From an uncultured Eubacterium sp. (GTDB lineage: Bacteria > Bacillota > Clostridia > Lachnospirales > Lachnospiraceae): a stretch of DNA of 41,467 bases. The stretch is taken from NCBI RefSeq assembly GCF_937958975.1, contig NZ_CALGRE010000004.1, positions 1 through 41,467 on the forward strand. The letters run 5' to 3'. The notes beneath the pieces are model-generated. The model searched no databases. It was not told where the DNA came from and worked only from the letters and a program-made list of their open reading frames with translations. Positions 16,011 through 24,647 of the stretch are shown here, piece by piece; the stretch's first letter is position 1, and every line of letters starts with the position of its first letter. The translations under genes were made by a program, and so were the position numbers.

Positions 16011-17009
16011 ATGACAAAAATTATTGCAGACAGTACATGCGATTTGTCGGATGAATTAATTCGAAAATATAATATAGATATTTTACCGTTGTATATTCAT
16101 ATGGGAGAGAAGGAGTATAGAGACAGGGTAGAAATTTCTTCGAGTGATATATATAAATGGGCAGATGAAAATAATATTACACCGAAAACATCCGCTCCTT
16201 CCATAAAAGATGCGGTTCATATAATAAAACCTTATATGGACAAAGGGGAAGATATTATTATGTTTGCAATTTCGGAAGAAATGTCAACTTCGGCAAATGT
16301 AATGAGGTTAGCAGCAGAAGAATTGAATTACAGTGATAATGTTTATGTAATAAACTCCGGGAATCTTTCTACAGGAATTGGATTGTTGGTATTAGAAGCA
16401 GCAGTTATGGTGAAGGAAAAGATTGAGACGAAGGAAATTGTATCCAGGATTCATTTACTGAAACCTTATGTAAGAGCGAGTTTTGTTGTTGATACATTAA
16501 CTTATCTGCATAGAGGGGGACGTTGCTCTGCTACATCTGCATTAATTGGCGGCGTACTCAAATTAAAACCTAGGATTGTTGTACAAGATGGGAAAATGGA
16601 TGCAGACAAAAAGTATAGAGGAAAAATTCACAAAGTTATTCTTCAGTATGTTAAGGATTTAGAGAAAGATTTGATGCATGCAAAAAAAGATAGAGTTTTT
16701 ATAACGCATTCCGGTTGTGATGATACGGTGATAAATCAGGTAAGAGATTATCTTGAACAGTTGGGACATTTTAAGGAGATTTTAATTACACAGGCAGGGG
16801 GTGTAATTTCCAGTCATTGCGGACCTGGTACTTTAGGGGTATTATTTATTGCCGGAGGAGATTCCTTTGGTCCTTATGATAAACAGTTTGATTTCAATCA
16901 AAATGGTATTATGGAAGAAGATGAAAAAGCTGCTGAGGCAGCGTACATAAGGTATCTCGTTGAAAAAGAGAACAATGATAATGGTCAGACAGAAGAGGAT
17001 GACGAATAA
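16011..17009 (+). CDS. DegV family fatty-acid-binding protein
   Basis: The 332-residue protein begins IIADSTCDLSDEL and has TSAPS, ISEEMSTSAN, a TLTYLHRGGRCS segment and SHCGPGTLGV, all typical of DegV. The family binds a fatty acid and, as FakB proteins, presents it to the FakA kinase. No FakA is present here. The tail of about 45 residues is acidic, longer than in most members, and includes DQNG-like FNQNGIMEEDE, reminiscent of an EF-hand loop. AGGAGGAAACATT is the ribosome site. It is probably co-transcribed with metA. Confidence 0.88.
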   Translation: MTKIIADSTCDLSDELIRKYNIDILPLYIHMGEKEYRDRVEISSSDIYKWADENNITPKTSAPSIKDAVHIIKPYMDKGEDIIMFAISEEMSTSANVMRLAAEELNYSDNVYVINSGNLSTGIGLLVLEAAVMVKEKIETKEIVSRIHLLKPYVRASFVVDTLTYLHRGGRCSATSALIGGVLKLKPRIVVQDGKMDADKKYRGKIHKVILQYVKDLEKDLMHAKKDRVFITHSGCDDTVINQVRDYLEQLGHFKEILITQAGGVISSHCGPGTLGVLFIAGGDSFGPYDKQFDFNQNGIMEEDEKAAEAAYIRYLVEKENNDNGQTEEDDE

Positions 17010-17100
17010 AGTTTAAATATGACGATTTAGACAGGAAATACCAAAAAAATCTTGTATATTCTGCCTATGATAATATATTACCAAAAGTATTATAATATGT

Positions 17101-17377
17101 GTAACCAATTTGCTTGCAAATTGATTACCTGCTTGACCGCCATCTGCGAAGCAGATTATGAATGGCGGGCAATACAATTATATGTAACCAATTCATTTAT
17201 GAATTGATTACCTGCTTGACCGCCATCTGCGAAGCAGATTATAAATGGCGGGCAATACAATTATATGTAACCAATTCATTTATGAATTGATTACCTGCTT
17301 GACCGCCATCTGCGAAGCAGATTATAAATGGCGGGCAATACAATTATATGTAACCAATTCGCTTGCGAATTGATTAG
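17101..17377. repeat. Palindromic repeat array, hairpins A-B-A-B-A-B-A (period 83)
   Basis: Hairpin A begins at 17101, 17184, 17267 and 17350; hairpin B spans 17133-17172, 17216-17255 and 17299-17338. The A copies vary in paired positions but keep pairing: CAATTTGC/GCAAATTG, CAATTCAT/ATGAATTG and CAATTCGC/GCGAATTG. These compensatory changes point to selection on, or copying of, a folded structure. B keeps CCGCCAT / ATGGCGG and the CTGC-GAA-GCAG tip. Together with the array at 14935 it flanks metA-degV. It fills most of the 17010-17445 gap. Confidence 0.92.
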
Positions 17378-17399
17378 GAAAAGTCAGATAGGGTATTAT
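17370..17399 (+). promoter_or_regulatory. Candidate carD promoter overlapping the last repeat hairpin
   Basis: TTGATT (17370-17375, the right arm of the last hairpin A) and TATTAT (17394-17399) are 18 bases apart and lie 47 bases before the start codon. Moderate match only. Confidence 0.4.
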
Positions 17400-17445
17400 A
17401 AATAATATAGGTAAGAAATATTATTGAGTAAAAGAGGTGTTTAAA

Positions 17446-17946
17446 TTGTTTAAGGTTGGAGACTATATTGTTCACGGAAGAAATGGTGTCTGTAAAGTGA
17501 TGGATATTACACACATTGATATTTCAGGAGCTGACAAGAATCAGTTATATTATACATTAATTCCGATGAAGTCGGAGGACAGCAAGATTTTTTATCCTGT
17601 TGACAGTGACAGAATTGTAATGCGTTCCGTTCTGACAAAAGAAGAGGCTGAAAATATTATGTCTGAAATTAAGGATATTGAGCCGATGTGGATTGATAAT
17701 GAGAAAAAGAGAGAGGCACAGTATAAAGAGGCAATTAGTTCATGTGATTGTGAAAAATTAATATGTATTATAAAAACATTGTATGAGAGAAATACGGAAC
17801 GAATTGCACAGGGAAAAAGAATTACTTATGTAGATGACAGATATTTGAAAGAGGCGAAAAGAAATTTGCATGATGAATTTTCTATTGCACTTGGAATAGA
17901 TAGAGAAGAGGTTGAAAAATACATAAGGGAGCATATCGAGAATTAA
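17446..17946 (+). CDS. CarD-family transcription regulator (CdnL-like)
   Basis: The 166-residue protein starts FKVGDYIVHGRNGVCKV, the CarD/TRCF RNA-polymerase-interacting domain (about residues 1-65), followed by a helical C-terminal domain ending in a Lys/Glu-rich helix. CarD proteins bind the RNA polymerase beta subunit and stabilise open promoter complexes. The start is TTG 17446 with AGAGGTG six bases upstream; the in-frame GTG at 17437 is part of that site. It is monocistronic, with a strong terminator. Confidence 0.88.
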   Translation: MFKVGDYIVHGRNGVCKVMDITHIDISGADKNQLYYTLIPMKSEDSKIFYPVDSDRIVMRSVLTKEEAENIMSEIKDIEPMWIDNEKKREAQYKEAISSCDCEKLICIIKTLYERNTERIAQGKRITYVDDRYLKEAKRNLHDEFSIALGIDREEVEKYIREHIEN

Positions 17947-17985
17947 GAACGAAGAATTTGATAAAAAAATAACTTTAAAAATATG

Positions 17986-18015
17986 AGTGGAAATGTTTGT
18001 CATTTCCACTTTTTT
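17986..18015 (+). terminator. Intrinsic terminator after carD
   Basis: A 10-bp perfect stem, AGTGGAAATG / CATTTCCACT, with a 5-nt loop and a T run. Confidence 0.93.
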
Positions 18016-18025
18016 GTAGCAAAAG

Positions 18026-18114
18026 CCCGGCAAGCGATATTGTGCCTGCACAAAATATCATTTGCCGGGTGTAAGAACAACGAGAATACAATCCCGGAAC
18101 GCTGTTGCTTCCGG
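18026..18114 (+). other. Two strong hairpins of unknown role between a terminator and a promoter
   Basis: Hairpin one has an outer stem CCCGGCAA (18026-18033) / TTGCCGGG (18062-18069) enclosing an inner GATATT-GTGC..GCAC-AATATC palindrome. Hairpin two pairs AATC-CCGGAA with TTCCGG-T-GATT around 18091-18118. No reading frame of note lies here, and the region is outside the carD terminator and upstream of the next promoter. It could be a small RNA, a riboregulator or a REP-like element. Strand is a guess. Confidence 0.45.
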
Positions 18115-18124
18115 TGATTTTAAC

Positions 18125-18154
18125 TTGCAAAGAATATTGTACATGCATTATAAT
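18125..18154 (+). promoter_or_regulatory. Promoter for the zinc-ribbon gene
   Basis: TTGCAA (18125-18130) and TATAAT (18149-18154) have an 18-base spacer and lie about 130 bases before the start codon. The leader in between is AT-rich with no evident structure. Confidence 0.65.
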
Positions 18155-18286
18155 ACCAATGAGATTAGAATAAAAAATAATATTCTATTTCGAGTGAAAT
18201 AAAAAAATATTTTTTTGCGTTATAATTTTGTAGTTTATAAATATATAAACTATAGAGCATTAAAAATCTTAAGAGGAGGATATGGT

Positions 18287-19036
18287 ATGTTTTGTAAAAA
18301 ATGTGGAAAATACGTTCAGCCTACAGAAAACTTCTGCCCATATTGCGGAGAAAAAGTAGAAAAAGCTGAATTTATTGATAATACGGATGAGACAAAAATA
18401 ATTCCGGAAATAGGAGACGAATTGGAGAAACGAATACCTGTAGACGATATAGAAGAAGATATCTCTGCGTCTACAGATATACCAAAGGAAATCGAATATG
18501 TTGAGGAAGAAGAGTTTGATTTCCCGGAAGATATCGGAGATGACGAGTTTGTCTTTGAAGAAGAATTAGAAGACGAAGATGAGGAGTTCTATGAGGAAGA
18601 TGGCTTGGGAAATAAGGCTGCTATTGTAAATGAAAATAAGAAGATGAATATTATTGCAATTGCAGTTTCGGCATCAATTATTATTATCATTGTAATTGCA
18701 GCAGTTGCGCTGTCTATGGCTTTTGGTGGAGATAACAAAGAAACAGAAGAAACAACGACAATAGAAGAGACTACTACGAATCCTGAGGAAACAAAATCTG
18801 AGGGAACAGGGGAAGTAACGACACAGGAACAGAGCAATGACGTAGTAACTGAAACGGAGCCGGAGACAACTAAGAAAAAAGAGAAACCGACAAAGGCACC
18901 AGTGACAGAGAAACCAACAGAGAAACCGACAAAGGCACCGGTGACAGAGAGACCGACAGAGAAACCAACAGTGGCACCGACAGAAGCGCCAACTGATGCG
19001 AATAATGATGTAGGAGACGAACCGGGAACGGAGTAA
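18287..19036 (+). CDS. Zinc-ribbon membrane protein with acidic and Thr/Pro-rich regions
   Basis: The 249-residue protein begins with a zinc ribbon (MFCKKC..CPYC; Cys 3, 6, 17, 20). A very acidic stretch follows to about residue 115, then one membrane segment at about 120-147. An extracellular tail is rich in Thr, Pro, Glu and Lys with KAPVTE(K/R)PTEKPT repeats. ATG 18287 follows AGGAGGA. The layout, cytosolic zinc ribbon and disordered outer tail, is common in clostridial proteins annotated only as zinc ribbon. The function is unknown. It sits 27 bases upstream of the nucleotidyltransferase-like gene and may share its transcript. Confidence 0.8.
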   Translation: MFCKKCGKYVQPTENFCPYCGEKVEKAEFIDNTDETKIIPEIGDELEKRIPVDDIEEDISASTDIPKEIEYVEEEEFDFPEDIGDDEFVFEEELEDEDEEFYEEDGLGNKAAIVNENKKMNIIAIAVSASIIIIIVIAAVALSMAFGGDNKETEETTTIEETTTNPEETKSEGTGEVTTQEQSNDVVTETEPETTKKKEKPTKAPVTEKPTEKPTKAPVTERPTEKPTVAPTEAPTDANNDVGDEPGTE

Positions 19037-19063
19037 TTAGAAAATTGATATTAAAGGGATAAG

Positions 19064-20200
19064 ATGGAGATTAAAAAAAATACGAGTGACTATTTAATTG
19101 AACTGCTAAATTCGACAGTAAATGAATTGAAACCAAAAGAAAAACCGGAGGATGTTAATTGGGAGGATATTCGCAATTTAGCTGTCTATCATAAAGTGGA
19201 TGAGATGGTATTTCATGCTGTGTCAAAGTTAGACAATAAGCCGGAAGGTGGGGAGGCCTCAAGATGGTTTGGGCAGCATGAAAAGAGTCAGGTAGTAAAT
19301 ATGATTCAGGTCGGTGAGGCAGAGGCGATAATTGAGGAAGCGACATCTTGTGGAATAGATATATTATCGTTAAAGGGTGCTGTTTTAAGAGCGCTTTATC
19401 CGAAGCCGGAGTTTAGACAGATGGGGGATTTGGATTATTTGATTAATCCCGTTTCCAATATGATGGAGCGAATGGGAAAAGTAATGCATTCACTCGGGTA
19501 TAAAGATGATGAAGGAGTAGGTCTGGAGTCTAGTCATGATGTGTATATAAAGCCGCCATACATGGAGGTAGAAATACATAGGCGGTTGTTGCCGCCTACG
19601 GAGGAAAATCATTGGCACACGGATAATATATGGGAAAGGCTTATAAAAGATAGTGAAAATAGGCATCTGCTTCATATGACAACAGAAGATTTTTATTTGT
19701 TTCACCTGCTTCATTTTGAAAAGCACTATTCTATGGGAGGAAGTGGTATTAGGTCGATTCTCGACCAATATTATTTAATGAAAAAATATAGCGACAGCAT
19801 GGATTGGGATTATGTTAACCAAATGCTGCAAAAGATGAATTATGTAGATTTCGAGAAAATGTGCAGAGAATTAGCACAGGCCTGGTTTGGTAACGGAACG
19901 ATGAAAGAGAGCTTGAAAGGACCTGCGGAATATATTATTAACAGTGGAGCATTTGGAACGTTTGAACAATATCAGAAGTGGAGTTTTGAGCAATATCGCA
20001 AGCAACAGGGGATTAAAACAAAAAAGGGTTTGTTTTTTAGGAGAATGTTTATGGAGCGTGACAGGATGGAGAATATATATCCATCTCTAAAAAAGCATGG
20101 ATGGATATTACCGTTTTGTTGGGTGCACAGAATAATTAAATCACTTCTTTTTAGAAGAGACAGAGTAAAAATGGAATTGAAAAGTTTTAAAGATAAGTAA
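19064..20200 (+). CDS. Nucleotidyltransferase family protein (NTP_transf_5 / PF14907-like)
   Basis: The 378-residue protein carries the motif LSLKGAVLRALYP..RQMGDLDYLI, with the D-L-D pair expected for metal binding in nucleotidyltransferase folds. It also has HDVYIKPP, a VEIHRRL segment and a helical C-terminal half, as in PF14907 proteins. The family is poorly characterised and often sits near PqqD-containing peptide-modification loci; an orphan PqqD lies about 2 kb downstream. TAAAGGGATAAG precedes the ATG. A terminator follows directly. Confidence 0.75.
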   Translation: MEIKKNTSDYLIELLNSTVNELKPKEKPEDVNWEDIRNLAVYHKVDEMVFHAVSKLDNKPEGGEASRWFGQHEKSQVVNMIQVGEAEAIIEEATSCGIDILSLKGAVLRALYPKPEFRQMGDLDYLINPVSNMMERMGKVMHSLGYKDDEGVGLESSHDVYIKPPYMEVEIHRRLLPPTEENHWHTDNIWERLIKDSENRHLLHMTTEDFYLFHLLHFEKHYSMGGSGIRSILDQYYLMKKYSDSMDWDYVNQMLQKMNYVDFEKMCRELAQAWFGNGTMKESLKGPAEYIINSGAFGTFEQYQKWSFEQYRKQQGIKTKKGLFFRRMFMERDRMENIYPSLKKHGWILPFCWVHRIIKSLLFRRDRVKMELKSFKDK

Positions 20201-20227
20201 AAAAGGAACCTTGGGTTCCTTTTTTTA
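20201..20227. terminator. Intrinsic terminator after the nucleotidyltransferase-like gene
   Basis: AAAAAGGAACC / GGTTCCTTTTT with a 3-nt loop (TTG) and a T run; it begins right at the stop codon. Confidence 0.95.
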
Positions 20228-20378
20228 TATTTTGTATAATTATGGCAATACTTTAAATGTGTGCTTGAGTATTCATAAAAAATGCATACATTTTCGGAAA
20301 AGGATTTAAGTAAAAAGGAAAGGAAGAAATACAAACATAATTTTTTATTCTTTGTGTTTGAATGATTTGGTACAAAAT

Positions 20379-22274
20379 ATGGACAAAGAAAATTTTAAAC
20401 CATTCATCCCTTCGGATAAGGTGTTGCCGGAGTTTACGACTGCATCTATTATATTGGGAATTGTTATGGCAGTTATATTTGGTGGAGCCAATGCGTATTT
20501 AGGTTTAAGAGTTGGCATGACAGTGTCAGCATCAATCCCTGCCGCGGTTATTTCTATGGGGATTATTCGCATTGTTTTAAAAAAAGATTCTATTTTGGAA
20601 AACAATATGGTACAGACTATCGGCTCGGCAGGAGAATCTTTGGCGGCGGGTGCAATTTTTACAATGCCTGCATTATTTATGTGGGCGAAGGAGGGGATGT
20701 GTGAAAAGCCTTCTTTTTTGTTTATTGCTATCATTGCGTTTTGTGGTGGAATGCTTGGTGTACTGTTTATGGTTCCGTTGCGAATGGCATTAATCGTAAA
20801 AGAGCACGGTGTATTACCGTATCCTGAGGGAAAGGCGTGTGCAGAAGTTCTCTTGGCAGGGGAGGAGGGAGGAAGCAAATCAAAAGTTGTTTTTTCCGGC
20901 CTGGGTATTGCCGCGGGTTATAAATTTCTTACGGATGGTCTTCGCCTTTTTCCAAGTAAAGTTAATTTTTCATTTCATGGAAGTTATACATGTGGGGTCG
21001 GCATGGATGTTTTACCGGCATTATCCGGTGTCGGTTATATCTGTGGTACAAAGATTTCAAGTTATATGTTTTCCGGCGGTGTACTCTCTTATCTTGTGCT
21101 GATACCGGCAATTGCATATTTTGGAGGAACAAATACTGTTGCAGGTAGCAATGCAGCAGAAATTGTGGGAAATATCTGGGGAAGTTATGTAAGGTATATT
21201 GGAGCCGGAGCAGTGGCGGCCGGTGGAATTATCAGTTTAATAAAAACTCTCCCAACAATGATTAATACTTTTGGTCATGCCATTAGAGGTTTTGGAAAAA
21301 ACGTGAAGAATGGTGACAGAACACAGCAGGATTTGTCTATGGCTGTTGTGTTGACAGGAATTATACTAATAGCAGCGCTCATGTGCATATTTCCAGGGAT
21401 ACCTATAAGTCCATTGGGGGCAATCCTAATTATTGTCTTTGGATTTTTCTTTGCTACTGTCTCGTCAAGAATGGTAGGTCTGGTAGGGAGCAGCAATAAT
21501 CCGGTTTCGGGTATGGCAATTGCAACCCTTGTCATCACAACGTTTGTCCTAAAAGCTACAGGGACAACCGGGGCAGCCGGCATGATTGCAGCAATATCTA
21601 TTGGTACGGTAATTTGTATCGTGGCGGCTATGGCAGGTGATACTTCTCAGGACTTAAAGACCGGTTATATTGTTGGTGCGACGCCAAAAAAACAGCAGAT
21701 AGGAGAAATAATTGGTACAATTGTTTCAGCTTTATCTATTGGTGGTGTTATGTATCTTTTAAGTAATGCCTGGGGTGGTTTTGGTTCTGAGCAGCTGGCG
21801 GCACCGCAGGCCTCTCTTATGAAATTAATTATTGAGGGAGTTATGGGTGGAACATTGCCGTGGGTATTAATATTTCTTGGTGTGTTTATTGCTATTGTAG
21901 TAGAAATATTGGGAATACCGGTATTAGCCTTTGCAATTGGTCTTTATTTACCGATTCATCTTAGTGCGGCTATTATGATAGGTGGTCTTGTCAGATGGGG
22001 AGTTGAGAAAAGAGCGAAATACAGCAATGATAAACAAAAAAAAGAGTGTGTGGATAAAGGGATTCTTTATTCGGCGGGAATGATTGCCGGTGAGGGAATT
22101 GTCGGTATTTTACTGGCTGTTCTTGCAGTGATAGGCTTAGATAAGGCAATTGATTTATCAGGTATATATGGAAAGAATTTTCAGACAGAAGGAAAGTGGG
22201 TGTCGATTGTAGCATTTTTCTTTTTGATTTTATCTATTTTCTTTTTTTGCAGGAAGAAGGAAGAAAAGGTTTAG
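20379..22274 (+). CDS. OPT family oligopeptide transporter
   Basis: The 631-residue protein has about 14-16 hydrophobic segments. Its N terminus, FKPFIPSDKVLPEFT followed by GANAYLGLRVGMT, is typical of bacterial OPT proteins. Later motifs include GDTSQDLKTGY and NPVSGMAIATL. It should import small peptides or metal-chelate complexes by proton symport. The ATG at 20379 fits homologues; the in-frame TTG at 20352 adds nine unlikely residues, and neither has a clear ribosome site. A purine-rich AGGAAAGGAAG near 20317 lies too far away. The gene precedes a peptidase cluster. Confidence 0.9.
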   Translation: MDKENFKPFIPSDKVLPEFTTASIILGIVMAVIFGGANAYLGLRVGMTVSASIPAAVISMGIIRIVLKKDSILENNMVQTIGSAGESLAAGAIFTMPALFMWAKEGMCEKPSFLFIAIIAFCGGMLGVLFMVPLRMALIVKEHGVLPYPEGKACAEVLLAGEEGGSKSKVVFSGLGIAAGYKFLTDGLRLFPSKVNFSFHGSYTCGVGMDVLPALSGVGYICGTKISSYMFSGGVLSYLVLIPAIAYFGGTNTVAGSNAAEIVGNIWGSYVRYIGAGAVAAGGIISLIKTLPTMINTFGHAIRGFGKNVKNGDRTQQDLSMAVVLTGIILIAALMCIFPGIPISPLGAILIIVFGFFFATVSSRMVGLVGSSNNPVSGMAIATLVITTFVLKATGTTGAAGMIAAISIGTVICIVAAMAGDTSQDLKTGYIVGATPKKQQIGEIIGTIVSALSIGGVMYLLSNAWGGFGSEQLAAPQASLMKLIIEGVMGGTLPWVLIFLGVFIAIVVEILGIPVLAFAIGLYLPIHLSAAIMIGGLVRWGVEKRAKYSNDKQKKECVDKGILYSAGMIAGEGIVGILLAVLAVIGLDKAIDLSGIYGKNFQTEGKWVSIVAFFFLILSIFFFCRKKEEKV

Positions 22275-22310
22275 TCAGCTAAATAAATTTATAAACATTA
22301 TGGAGAAATA

Positions 22311-22319
22311 TGTTATACT
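22311..22319 (+). promoter_or_regulatory. Extended -10 promoter before the pqqD-like gene
   Basis: TGTTATACT fits TGnTATAcT and lies 35 bases upstream of the start codon. It gives the pqqD-pepD cluster its own promoter apart from the OPT gene. Confidence 0.55.
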
Positions 22320-22354
22320 TTAAAAGTATGGTATGAAATCGGGTTGGAGAGTAT

Positions 22355-22702
22355 ATGAAAAACAGGAAAAAGAATTATATTGATAACATTCCGAGGATTG
22401 TGAAAGCGTGGGAGCTGACAGAGGATGGAATGGTTGAAGTGGTGGTTAAGAATATAGGGATATTCTACAGAATAACTCAAAAACTTTTAAAGAAACCGAT
22501 GTATAGTTTTATAAAATTAGATATGTATGGAAGTTGTGTGTGGCAGCACATTGATGGGAAAAGAAGTATCTATGAGATTGGTCGGATATTAGAAAAAGAA
22601 CACAGTAGGGCAGCAGAGCAGTTGTATGAAAGGCTAAGCATTTTTTTTCGTATTTTAGAGAGAAATCAGTTTATTGTATTTGAAAATAAAATAGAACAAT
22701 AA
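22355..22702 (+). CDS. PqqD family protein (orphan)
   Basis: The 115-residue protein has the PqqD winged-helix pattern, with the hallmark segment near the middle: LDMYGSCVWQHIDGKRSIYEIGRIL. PqqD domains bind the leader of a precursor peptide and hand it to a modifying enzyme, usually a radical SAM protein. No radical SAM enzyme or precursor-like small ORF is visible nearby. GGAGAG lies close before ATG 22355. It is followed by pepD after 13 bases, so a peptide-related role is plausible but unproven. Confidence 0.8.
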   Translation: MKNRKKNYIDNIPRIVKAWELTEDGMVEVVVKNIGIFYRITQKLLKKPMYSFIKLDMYGSCVWQHIDGKRSIYEIGRILEKEHSRAAEQLYERLSIFFRILERNQFIVFENKIEQ

Positions 22703-22715
22703 AGGAGATAAAAGG

Positions 22716-24167
22716 ATGAAAATTTTAAAAGATTTACAACCGGCTAAGGTTTTTTCGTATTTTGAAGAGATTACGGAGATACCTCACGGCTCGGGTAATG
22801 TGAAACAGATTAGTGATTATATTGTAGAGTTTGCAAAGACCCATCATTTAAAATACAGACAAGATGAAGCTTATAATGTTTTGGTATGGAAGGATGGAAC
22901 AAAAGGCTATGAAAATTCTGAACCTGTTATATTGCAGGGACATATTGACATGGTCGCCGTAAAAACAGCAGATTGTGAAAAAGATATGCAAAAAGACGGT
23001 TTGGATTTAGAAATCAATGGTGATTGGATTCAGGCAAAAAAAACAACGCTTGGTGGGGATGATGGTATTGCGGTTGCATACGCATTGGCGGTTTTAGATA
23101 GTAACGACATGATGCATCCACCAATAGAAGCTATATTTACTGTAGATGAAGAAATTGGTATGTTGGGAGCGGCAGCAATTGATGTTTCAAATGTAAGAGG
23201 AAGATTGTTGCTGAATATTGATTCAGAAGATGAGGGAGTTTTTACGGTGAGCTGCGCGGGCGGCGCTACTGTTGAGTGCAGTATTCCTTATAAAACGGAA
23301 ATGATTCATGCACAGGTACTAGAGATTAGAATTGATGGGTTTATAGGTGGACATTCCGGTGTAGAAATAAATAAAGGCAGAGCAAATGCAAACTGTGTCA
23401 TGGGAAGAATACTTTTAAATCTATTTCAAAATGTAGGAATGAGAATTATGGCAGTGAATGGTGGTGAAAAGGATAATGCCATTGCAAATGCAAGTGAGGC
23501 CGCTATAGCGGTTCTACCGGAAGTGATGGAGAAAGCAAAAGACATTGTCAATAATACATTTCTTGAAGTAAAAGAGGAATATAAAATTACAGACTCTAAT
23601 GCAAAATTGACTATGAATGTTATAGAAGAGGGATTGATTGAACCTCTATCCGGACCGGCTACATTGGCAACTGTTATTTTACTGGCAAATATGCCAAATG
23701 GAGTACAGAGAATGAATCCAGAAATGCCGGAAATGGTACAGACGTCATTAAATTTGGGCATTGTAAGAACACAAATGGATGCAGTGAAACTGTCTTATTC
23801 GGTGAGAAGTTCCAGTGAAAGTGAGAAAAACTATTTGATTGAGAAACTTCGTTCTCTGACAGAAATATTTGGGGGAGAAATAAAGTGTGAGGGCGTTTAT
23901 CCCGGATGGGAGTACAATGCAAATTCGAGATTAAGGAATACATGTATTGAGGCATACAAAGAATTATATGATGGAAAGGAACCAATTGTTGAAGGGATTC
24001 ATGCGGGTCTGGAGTGTGGATTATTTGCTTCTAAGTTAGAAGGCTTGGATGCGATATCTTTTGGACCGGATATGAGACATGTCCATACGACAGATGAGCG
24101 TTTGAGCATTTCATCTACACAGAGGACATGGAAATTACTCGTAAAGATTTTGGAAATGTTGAAATAA
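22716..24167 (+). CDS. pepD: Aminoacyl-histidine dipeptidase / Xaa-His dipeptidase (M20, PepD)
   Basis: The 483-residue protein has the M20 zinc-ligand motifs of PepD: EIPHGSGN at the start, HID (His76, Asp78), TLGGDDGIAV (Asp115, Asp116), the catalytic Glu pair in TVDEEIGMLGA (Glu145, Glu146), and HAGLECG near the C terminus. It hydrolyses dipeptides such as carnosine-type Xaa-His in the cytoplasm. AAAGGAGATAAAAGG precedes the ATG. It lies downstream of the OPT transporter, so imported peptides may be its substrates. Confidence 0.92.
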   Translation: MKILKDLQPAKVFSYFEEITEIPHGSGNVKQISDYIVEFAKTHHLKYRQDEAYNVLVWKDGTKGYENSEPVILQGHIDMVAVKTADCEKDMQKDGLDLEINGDWIQAKKTTLGGDDGIAVAYALAVLDSNDMMHPPIEAIFTVDEEIGMLGAAAIDVSNVRGRLLLNIDSEDEGVFTVSCAGGATVECSIPYKTEMIHAQVLEIRIDGFIGGHSGVEINKGRANANCVMGRILLNLFQNVGMRIMAVNGGEKDNAIANASEAAIAVLPEVMEKAKDIVNNTFLEVKEEYKITDSNAKLTMNVIEEGLIEPLSGPATLATVILLANMPNGVQRMNPEMPEMVQTSLNLGIVRTQMDAVKLSYSVRSSSESEKNYLIEKLRSLTEIFGGEIKCEGVYPGWEYNANSRLRNTCIEAYKELYDGKEPIVEGIHAGLECGLFASKLEGLDAISFGPDMRHVHTTDERLSISSTQRTWKLLVKILEMLK

Positions 24168-24182
24168 AGGAAGATTTTTTAG

Positions 24183-24647
24183 ATGACTTTTAATAAAGAA
24201 TTACTAAAGAAAGATATGCATACAGCATTTCCGGTTATTGTTGTAGTTGTATTGATTATAGTATTGAGCAATGTCGTATTTGGTAAGATATGCGCACTTA
24301 GAATGTTAGCAGGAATACCATGCCCTGGTTGCGGATTGACCAGGGCATTTCTTTTAATTTTGCAGGGAGATATCAGGACGGCAACAGAAATGCATCCATT
24401 TTGGATACCGATAGTTTTCGTTTTGGTTTCATTGGCTGTTGGCAGATATTTTATTGAAAATAAAGAAAAGAGGAGAAAGATATTTTACATAATCAGGTTG
24501 TCGGCAATATTTATCCTCATTGGTATGTTTGCCTTATATATTTATAGAATGATAAATTATTATCCGGATGTGGAACCGATGGTATATGATAAAGATAATA
24601 TTTTAAATATGGTAAAGGGTTTATGGTACAAAATATGGAAAAGATAA
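24183..24647 (+). CDS. DUF2752 domain membrane protein
   Basis: The 154-residue protein has three membrane segments and the DUF2752 signature IPCPGCGLTRAFLLILQGD, with a CPxCG pair. The function of the family is unknown; the cysteines suggest metal binding or a redox role. It starts 15 bases after pepD, and its end overlaps the next gene by 25 bases, which argues for translational coupling. Confidence 0.88.
   Translation: MTFNKELLKKDMHTAFPVIVVVVLIIVLSNVVFGKICALRMLAGIPCPGCGLTRAFLLILQGDIRTATEMHPFWIPIVFVLVSLAVGRYFIENKEKRRKIFYIIRLSAIFILIGMFALYIYRMINYYPDVEPMVYDKDNILNMVKGLWYKIWKR

Noticed and set aside
17101..17377. Regular repeats that could suggest a CRISPR array
   Set aside because: The units are adjacent palindromes with period 83 and no unique spacers, and no cas genes are present.
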